Origin: Metaphire vulgaris
Lineage: Eukaryota; Annelida; Clitellata; Crassiclitellata; Megascolecidae
DNA: 64,000 nucleotides
Reading direction: 5' to 3'
Assembly (NCBI GenBank): GCA_018105865.1
Contig: CM030850.1
Location: forward strand, 14,676,967-14,740,966
A program made the translations under genes and the position numbers. Shown piece after piece: positions 56,222 to 64,000 of the stretch (position 1 is its first letter; every line of letters starts with the position of its first letter). The notes under the pieces were generated by a model that was not told the origin of the DNA, searched no databases, and saw only the letters and a program-made list of their open reading frames with translations.

Positions 56222-56309
56222 TCCCGCGAGGCGGACTTGAACCACCGACCTAAGGATCTCAGCACATAGCCACTACAGTCCTCCGCTCTACCAACTGAGC
56301 TATCACGGG
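56222..56309 (-). tRNA. tRNA-Tyr (anticodon GUA) with a 15-nt intron
   Basis: The minus strand has a 7-bp acceptor stem (CCCGTGA with TCGCGGG, discriminator A), A box TAGCTCAGTTGG, B box GGTTCAAGTCC, and anticodon loop CTGTAGA interrupted after position 37 by an intron at 56272-56258. Animal tRNA-Tyr genes normally carry an intron at this position. A T6 terminator follows. One G-U pair is in the acceptor stem. Confidence 0.95.
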
Positions 56310-57266
56310 TCACACACAGCATAGTATTCAACACACTCAGTGGTCATCTTGTAACATCGATACTTCAGTGTTCATATTGGGGCTTTCCTTGGCTATTAAC
56401 ACTAAAGGTCCGCCAGTCTAAGAGCTAAAAATAGAGCACCGATGTCTGAAAGCTAAGAATAGACTCGTGATTTTTATAACCTGAGCCAGACGACAAACGG
56501 GAATTCAAAAACACTGATAATTAATCTCACGGCTGTCCTAAAAGACGAATATTATTACTTCGCAAATCGTTTCAACTGAAATAAATTTGGGAACGGCAGG
56601 AGGGTGGAAGCCAATCATCTCCTAAATGCCAAATTCAATTGGTCAAATATTTTAAGCAAAGTAGGCTATCTCTTTTAGCAGAATGTCGATAAGAGCAATG
56701 TTTTGCGATGCGAATATTGAATCTGTCCACGCTTGTTGTACGTACGAAACGAGCCAAAAATTGTCACCAAAGTTCCTGCCAATAAAAACATCCCTAGTCT
56801 ATAGCGTTTAGCTGCGCCACGGTTGTATTAATACCTACAGAAGTTGCTAAAATACTGAAACATTAAGTTTTTTCTGAACAAACAAAAGATTTACATGTAT
56901 ATTTTTGTTTATCTCTATCGATTACAGTATGTCAAATCAATACTAAGATTATAACACTCAAGCTTAGAAATATCTGCCTTCAAAAGTTCTATAATCTAAA
57001 AACAGATCGGGATCACGTCTTTCATTTCTGTCGACGCTGACTTTAAAATCTAACAGGGTCTAGTTATTGCGTTCAAATCTTGTCTGAGTCGTTGTTTGAA
57101 CAAGTTGTTTTCTTACTTACACTGTACATAAACAACGATTACGAAAATAAAGATCTATAATATATACTATTTAGGCCCTAAATAATATGATATTTAATTC
57201 TCTCTGTCTGTCTGTCTGGCTGTCTGTTTGCTTGTCTGTCTTTCGATTCTGTTGTTGGAGCTCTGG
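56310..57266. other. Intergenic, no gene seen
   Basis: AT-rich; a short CTGT run near 57208-57245. Nothing recognised. Confidence 0.4.
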
Positions 57267-57491
57267 TAGAGATGTCCATGGGTTGGGTTAACCCATGGGT
57301 TGGGCTGGCTTGGACTGGGCCCGGTAAGACTTTTCCATATTAGTGGTGGGTTGGGTCAGAAAATAAGTGATGGTTTTAGAAATTGTAATGTATTGCGGTG
57401 GGTTGGGTCAAGTAACCCCATTATCGGCACGGGTTGGTTGGCGATTTGATGGGTTGGGTTCTTTAAAAAAATGGACCAATGGACATCTCTG
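57267..57491. mobile_element. MITE with CAGAGATGTCCAT ends
   Basis: Left tagagatgtccatggg; the reverse complement of the right end is cagagatgtccattgg. The interior repeats gggttgggt. Flanks are not a clean duplication. It ends 10 bp from the sulfotransferase stop codon. Confidence 0.65.
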
Positions 57492-57500
57492 GCTAGCGGT

Positions 57501-58719
57501 TCAACTGGTGCTCCATCCGAAATCCAGTCCAACCATCTCGTAGAACCTGAGATTGTGAGGAGCAAAGAATCGCCGGAGTTTTGTCGTTACGTTCGGCGAT
57601 ATCTCCGGATGCGTCCGTCCCTTGCTCGACGCCAGACACTTCTCCTGGTTCCTCTGCGGACCGCCGTCGTCGCCAATCCGCGTCCGCATACAGTAGAATC
57701 CGCGAGTCCTGTTCAGGTAGAAGTGATGTCGCGACAGTTTGTGGTCGATCCCGAGGAAGTCTTCCGCCTTCCGCAGCTCCGCCATCGGGTTCCGGACGAG
57801 GTTCTCGCCGCTGACGAAGTGGAACTGCTCCAGGGGAAAGTACCGCAACCATTTGGCCATGTGCAGGTGGTAGAGAGACCGCTCGATCGCCCTGTACGAC
57901 CGGTCGACCTGGCCGCTGACGGGGTCGACGGCGAGCTCCTCGAACGGGACGTGTCGCTTGCCGCGGCTCAACCGCACCGAGTGGATCTGCATGTAGTCGG
58001 AGATGGCGCGGTCGACGGGGTCACGGACGATCAGCAGCAGCCTGACGCTGGCGTTCATGCGCCGGACGCGCCCCGGGACCCGGTCCTGGACGAAGTAGGC
58101 GGGCGTCTTTTCGACGGTGATCTGGTCCGGACGGGAGTCGGGCATCCGACGCCGGTACCAGTCGACGCCGAGCGAGTAGTTGTGGTCGTCGTCGAAGAAA
58201 TGGACCTCGGACTTGTGCGCCCGGACGGCGGGATGGAGGTTGATGAACTCGAGAAGGGCGCGGGTCCCTCCCTTGCGGACGCCGATGATGAGCGCCTGCG
58301 GGAGACGACGGCGGACCGAGCCCCCGGGGCTGCTGCGTCCGGGGTCCGACGGTTGGGTCTTGGCGGCGGCGGCGGCGGCGGAAGAAAGGGCGGAGCCGCT
58401 GGTTCGGAGGAGGAGGAGGAGGAGGAGGAGGAAGCAGCAGCCGTCGGCGCTGTTCGCTCCAGCAGACGTAGAAGACGGCCGGGGCGATGGCCGGGTAGGT
58501 GCAGTGGGAGACGAGAACGAGGGTGAAGGTCATCGACGCGACGAGCATCATCAGCAGCCTCGTTCTCGTGACGAAGGGACATTGCTGCTGCTGCTGCTGC
58601 TGCTGCTGAGGCGTTCGGGTCGTCTGAGCGCTGCGATGATGATGCTGCGACGGAGGGCGGAACGACTGCGCCGTGTTCGAGTCTAACGGGTGAACGGTTT
58701 TACGGACTTCGGAGTCCAT
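57501..58719 (-). CDS. Heparan sulfate 3-O-sulfotransferase, one frame change
   Basis: A Golgi type II membrane enzyme that transfers sulfate from PAPS to the 3-O position of heparan sulfate glucosamine. The ATG at 58719 starts a cytoplasmic tail with a 9-Gln run, then a membrane anchor (LLMMLVASMTFTLVLVSHC). The catalytic domain is in a different frame: RRLPQALIIGVRKGGTRALLE (PAPS 5' loop), SEVHFFDDDHNYS (catalytic Glu region), EKTPAYF, IVRDPVDRAISDY (PAPS 3' site), then the Cys pair FYCM and KCLASSKGRTHP and end DFGW. This order is diagnostic of HS3ST. The frame changes by one base somewhere between about 58450 and 58300, around CCT and CGC runs. Total about 406 residues, normal for the family. 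Single exon. Subtype not assigned. Confidence 0.9.
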
Positions 58720-58940
58720 AACGAGCCCAAGTTAGTGGCGCTGGTGGCGGTCTCCTCCTAAGTGGAAAACACGCTTTCCAGTTCATAGTCAAAGTTTACG
58801 ATTACCTAATCGACGATTTCATAACGCAGATATATTTGCCTCAAATAATGTCTAAACGAATTCTTATTAATTAAGGGTTTCCACAAAAAGTTCAAGGAAA
58901 ACCCTTCTCCAACTTTGGTAATTGCATAAATCAGAGGTAT
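58720..58940. other. Upstream region of sulfotransferase, no gene seen
   Basis: No clear TATA or CCAAT element recognised. Confidence 0.35.
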
Positions 58941-58941
58941 C

Positions 58942-58943
<2 letters not shown>

Positions 58944-59025
<82 letters not shown>

Positions 59026-59061
59026 CATAGTCGTAGTAGTAGTAATAGTAGTAGTAGTAAC

Positions 59062-59101
<40 letters not shown>

Positions 59102-59140
59102 GTAATAAAAATTGTGTGCTAGACTGTAGTAGTAGTAGTA

Positions 59141-59175
<35 letters not shown>

Positions 59176-59176
59176 T
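58944..59176. repeat. (AAT)n/(AGT)n compound microsatellite
   Basis: AAT at 58944-59023, AGT/AAT to 59105, AAT again at 59140-59175. Confidence 0.92.
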
Positions 59177-60053
59177 TTAATAAATATCTCAGTTTACAGT
59201 GTTGTATAGATCGAGGATCGGCCCTGTTTGAGCCTATATCCCTTTACATATCCCCAGCCCAGTTATAACATTGCATTGTGTTTGTATCTTCTTCTGTAAA
59301 TACTGAACAAAATTATCTATCTAGAAGCTGTGCAGTTTCTACATCCTCTGCACATCCTGAGCTGTTATACTTTGAAACGTCTTCAGTCGCACCCATCAGC
59401 GGCGTCTCTCCCAAATAGTATCGGACATTAAGCGGACGTGGGGGGGGGTGGAGGTAAATGGGGTACATGTTCGCCGTGTATTTGCCCCCGAGTGAGATTG
59501 GCGATAGGATGCAGCAAATTGCGTTCATTGATCGTGGATTTGACTTTGACGAATGTTTTATCGGAGTCCGAGTATTGCGAACGAACACAGGAAACGATGT
59601 TTTTGGAAGATGGAGACCGGAGAATCTTCTGCTGTTTCCTCCTCCTCCTCCTCCTCCTCCTCCTCCTCCTCCTCCTAACGGTCCCACTTCGAATATTGTC
59701 TCGTAATATTTTGCGATCGTATCTAGATAAGATAATATCCCATTGGTTATCATAGTTTACGTCTGATATGACGTGCATTTTGTGGTACGTCCGGTATATA
59801 TAGAAGCTAATAACACACGCGCGCTGTTTAGGTTCCACAGCGTTCCTTTGCCATCAATGGACACTGAATATGAACTGAAATTTATTATGCGCTGTTGTGA
59901 CATTGTAGGCATATACTGCGAATTGTGTTCGCTTTTTTGTAGAATCAAAGATGGCAGCGGTATGGCGGACAAACGGAAGTTGGATTAGAGGACTGGAGGA
60001 GTGATAGTGGTTTTCAAGATAGGAGAAATCCTACTAAAACCATATAAAATCTA

Positions 60054-60089
<36 letters not shown>

Positions 60090-60233
60090 TAAATGACCAG
60101 TACGCCCTTGTATTCACCATCGATATGTTTGTCAAAGTATTGCAGTGTAGACCTCGTATACCAGAACCAGTAGAAGACAAAGAATTACTACCCAGTGAAA
60201 CACCTTTGACTCGCATTTCAGAGACCGTCAGCA
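59177..60233. other. Intergenic, no gene seen
   Basis: Includes (CCT)n at 59638-59677 and (ATT)n at 60057-60090. Frames are repeat- or chance-derived. Confidence 0.4.
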
Positions 60234-60313
60234 TTAACCCCTTAACCGTGTGTTTAACTGTAACTCAGTGTAAAATGGACGGATATATCCGGGATCCCCA
60301 GTTAAGGGGTTAA
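60234..60313. mobile_element. piggyBac-like micro-MITE flanked by TTAA
   Basis: TTAA flanks a 72-bp core with inverted ends ccccttaac and gttaagggg. Far too short to encode anything. Confidence 0.65.
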
Positions 60314-60837
60314 TGATAACTACTGCGTTTGAAGAAGTCTGCTTCTGCCGAGCAATGGAAATATTGTCCCAAGTGGCGCCGATAGGTTCCAGTCGCATCG
60401 GCCTATATATACTTCATCATTTCTATTTCGAATACACCGTTTCTCTATAGAAGCGACCGACAGATGCGCTGTTGAAACCTTTTGAAAAGCAAACAAAGAT
60501 TTTAGCATTTAAAATTGATCAACGCGTCATCGGATTTTATACGACTGACCATGCAACAACAACAACAACAACAGCAATAACGACGACAACGACAACGACA
60601 ATAACATCAAGTAATAACAGCTTTAGCGGTCGATCAGAAGCAGTTGCATTATTAGTGGTACAAGTGTTGTTGTTGATATTATTGATTCAATAGAACACAG
60701 CTTTGCTATGACTGCACCATAAGAAATGGACCAGTCAAATAGCATCTCTCGCGCAATTTAAAATAAAAAACTTTATTTTAATAATTGTCGAAATTTAATT
60801 TAAATTCAGCAAAATCCCACGATGCTCAAGTAAGTAG
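60314..60837. other. Intergenic, no gene seen
   Basis: CAA/ACG-rich tract at 60554-60605; no recognised domain. Confidence 0.35.
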
Positions 60838-60985
60838 GATCTAATATGTAGTATCTGATATCTAGTAGTATCTGATATATAGTATCTGATATCTAGTATC
60901 TGATATCTAGTATCTGATATCTAGTATCTGATATCTAGTATCTGATATCTAGTATCTGATATCTAGTATCTAGTGTCTAGTGTCT
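60838..60985. repeat. 14-bp minisatellite (agtatctgatatct)
   Basis: About nine tandem copies, each containing the palindrome gatatc. Confidence 0.85.
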
Positions 60986-61039
60986 ATTCAGTTGTCGAAG
61001 ACGTTCGATTAAAAGTGACTGATAATAAACGCTGCTCTC

Positions 61040-61075
61040 TATCTCTGTCTCTCTGTCTGTCTCTCTTTCTATCTT

Positions 61076-61135
<60 letters not shown>

Positions 61136-61155
61136 TGTCTCTCTCTCTCTCTTTT
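61040..61155. repeat. (CTTT)n with flanking CT repeats
   Basis: A near-perfect CTTT run at 61079-61135. Confidence 0.92.
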
Positions 61156-61567
61156 TCCATCTGAAGTCGTTTTGATCGGTTCGAACAAAGATCACGAAGA
61201 CATAAATCCGCCGAAACATTAAAACGGCGCTATATGAGCGCATCTGCAGCGGCGATCGAACGCCCCCACCCACCCACCCACCCACCCACCCGGGTCGTCC
61301 TCCTGTTTTCGGGGCTGACCCATCACGTCCCGTCCCGTCCCGACCGTCGTTCGAGGCGAAGAGAGTCTCCGATCGGACGAACGCGCCTTCACCGAACGAT
61401 GATGACGAGGATAATTATTAATACTCTATCGGTATTCGCTCTGTTTTGTTCTGTCGGTGGGGATAACAGAGCGGGGGTGGGGGGGGGGGGGGATAAACAG
61501 GGACTGGACGGGGATAAATCAAGCACACTATCACGGCCGAGTCCTCTCCTGGGCGAGGGCGTATTTC
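61156..61567. other. Intergenic, no gene supported
   Basis: (CCCA)n at 61262-61290 and a G run at 61477-61493. A signal-peptide-like start at 61399 (MMTRIIINTLSVFALFCSV) runs at once into G-run-encoded Gly and is not accepted as a gene. Confidence 0.35.
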
Positions 61568-61864
61568 CAGGGCGTACCCAGGTATTTGACGACGCCATAG
61601 TGGGGGGGGGGGGGGGTTCGACGAAGATTAAGTTAGCAGGTTAACTGATCTTTGATTAACAAATCGTGACAATTTATTGGTAAAAGATTAAAATTACTAA
61701 TGCACTTTTCTTGCTTTTACTGATGCGAACTGGTCTACGATGTGTGCTCCTCGAAGTCAGTTTTCTACGCTGAGTGGAAAGCAAGACCACAGGGTTTGTG
61801 TGGCGCCCCCTTCAAGCGGCGCCCAGGGTACATGTCCCAGATGGCGTACCCAGGTTCGCCACTG
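61568..61864. mobile_element. hAT-like MITE, CAGRGGCGTACCTAGG family, copy 2
   Basis: Ends cagggcgtacccagg and cgtacccaggttcgccactg; flanks cgtatttc and cgtattgc match at 7 of 8. Confidence 0.8.
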
Positions 61865-62205
61865 CGTATTGCTGCGAATACGTCTGTTAAACAGAACTCA
61901 AAGTGTTGACTTGGCTTTTAGATTGAAATTCGTAAACTGATACAAAGTGGAAGAATTTCGTTTCACTTTCTCAGTCAACGTTTATTCCGTCGTTGTCATC
62001 AATTCAGTTTCTTCTGACTTGTATGGAGGCAGCAAACAAAGTGAAACCGAATGTTGACCCATTGACCCATTGACCCATTGACCCATTGACCCATTGACCC
62101 ATTATTGACCTTTTAACCTATTGACCCGTTGCCATATCTCTGCAGGGTTCGATATTTCGAGAAGAGAAATGTTAGATACGACGAAATTATCTACGAAGAT
62201 GTCGA
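61865..62205. other. Intergenic with an 8-bp tandem (gacccatt)
   Basis: About six copies of gacccatt at 62055-62103. Nothing else recognised. Confidence 0.5.
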
Positions 62206-62213
62206 TGGTGATA

Positions 62214-62381
62214 CAGGGATATTTTTACACCCATAAAACCCCCCAACACCCCCAATTTCCCAATTTGAGACCGACAACCCCAAACATCCCCCAATTTCAA
62301 CTAAGGGAGACATTTTTGGCAGGGGTCCCCCAGAATTAACCGACACCCTCCCCAAAATCGATAATCCTAGAAATAACCCTG
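62214..62381. mobile_element. hAT-like MITE, CAGGGWYATTT family, copy 4
   Basis: Ends cagggatattt and aaataaccctg; flanks tggtgata and tgatgata match at 7 of 8. Confidence 0.85.
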
Positions 62382-63065
62382 TGATGATAATGATGATGAT
62401 GACAACGACAACGATGACGACGACAGCATTGACAATTATTACGAAAGAGTACGCGATAGGAATGTGTCGACAATGGCGATGATGATGACGACATACAAGA
62501 AGAATTATGATGTATATATACATCGTAATGGTAACCATAATTAATTTTACCTTTGATTTGGTAAAACACAACCTTTAAATATAAAAAGCACACACAGACG
62601 CACATAGACATAAACACACATATATATGCGCGCATATATATTATATATATGTATATATAATATATATATATAATATATATATATATGTATATATATACTG
62701 GAGATTGAGTCAATGGTGTACTAAGCTTCTTCTTAGACGAGGAAACAAAGGCTTTGGACCTTTTCAACTTCCTTTCTTCTTTGCATTGTGTTCCTGTCTT
62801 CGACGCACTTTGCCAGGAGTGCATCAATGGTGGCACACCTGCAAACAGTCGATCACATCCAACCACCGACCCTACAGACTCCACCGACCCCACCGGCCCC
62901 ACCGGCCCCACCGACTCCACCGACAACACACCGGCATCACTCGTCCGCCGTCCGCCGCTTGCCGCGCACGTAGGGGACAACTGCCGAGTATTAAGAGGAG
63001 ACAAATCGTCCGGCCCATTAGACTGAAGGAACTTCACCACCGGTGTCATGTCAAGATATATATAT
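62382..63065. other. Intergenic with (AT)n
   Basis: An AT/TATG-rich stretch at 62620-62697. The Pro/Thr-rich frame at 62700-63073 reflects a CCGACTCCA-type tandem at about 62880-62925, not a gene. Confidence 0.4.
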
Positions 63066-63790
<725 letters not shown>

Positions 63791-64000
63791 AGAGTTCCAC
63801 TTGAGTGGGTCGAACCTGACTCCGTTGAGATGTGGTCGGGTTTCAGCGCCGTGGAATGAATTAATAGGACCCGGCTGGAGAGGCTGGATAAGGGAAAGGC
63901 GTTGACAAGAAATGGATATTAGCTCTTTTGTTTTCCCTCTTTTCCGCTTTCTTTTCAACGGTGATCACTTGTAGGACATTCAACAGAAACCCAATTGTCA
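63791..64000. other. Right edge, no gene seen
   Basis: Unique sequence with no recognised signal. Confidence 0.35.

Noticed and set aside
57471..58526. 351-codon plus-strand frame
   Set aside because: Antisense shadow of the sulfotransferase; no domain and a Glu run from the CCT repeat.
61399..61644. Signal-peptide-like start
   Set aside because: Continues into G-run-encoded glycine and a MITE; no conserved content.

Overview
The window is nuclear DNA from an animal, most likely a marine invertebrate bilaterian. The evidence is spliced genes with GT-AG introns, a Src-family kinase, a SoxC factor, a heparan sulfate sulfotransferase, an intron-bearing tRNA-Tyr, and dense miniature transposons and microsatellites. 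The phylum cannot be settled from this sequence. Nothing looks bacterial or viral.

Layout. 1-3328 (+): the 3' part of a long, low-complexity, probably cytoplasmic protein that opens at the window edge with an integrin-alpha-like GFFKR motif and ends in a PDZ-ligand-like tail; it needs one frameshift near 2.84-2.91 kb. 3.3-9.8 kb: intergenic or intronic DNA with hAT-like MITEs, an array of short hairpins and a decayed LINE. 9864-17092 (+): nine exons of a Src-family tyrosine kinase, from SH3 through SH2 and the kinase domain to the C-terminal regulatory tyrosine; the 5' (SH4) exon was not found. 17-36.5 kb: no recognised host gene, but long microsatellites, MITEs and a LINE fragment. 36586-38789: a decayed DNA transposon with inverted repeats and a perfect 8-bp target duplication. 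39152-40651 (-): an intronless SoxC gene with a recognisable promoter. 41-54 kb: repeats, a LINE 3' end, tRNA-derived SINEs and an unusual block of short tandem repeats. 54658-55269 (+): a small multi-pass membrane protein. 56222-56309 (-): tRNA-Tyr(GUA) with a 15-nt intron. 57501-58719 (-): a heparan sulfate 3-O-sulfotransferase interrupted by one frame change. 58.7-64 kb: microsatellites, including about 660 bp of GATA.

The genes do not form an operon or an obvious pathway. Three themes stand out. First, there are many MITE families, several with intact 8-bp target duplications, and some lie just downstream of stop codons. Second, some trinucleotide arrays appear to be tails of LINEs or SINEs. 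Third, two otherwise convincing genes carry a single frame break at or near a simple repeat, which could be assembly error or real decay.
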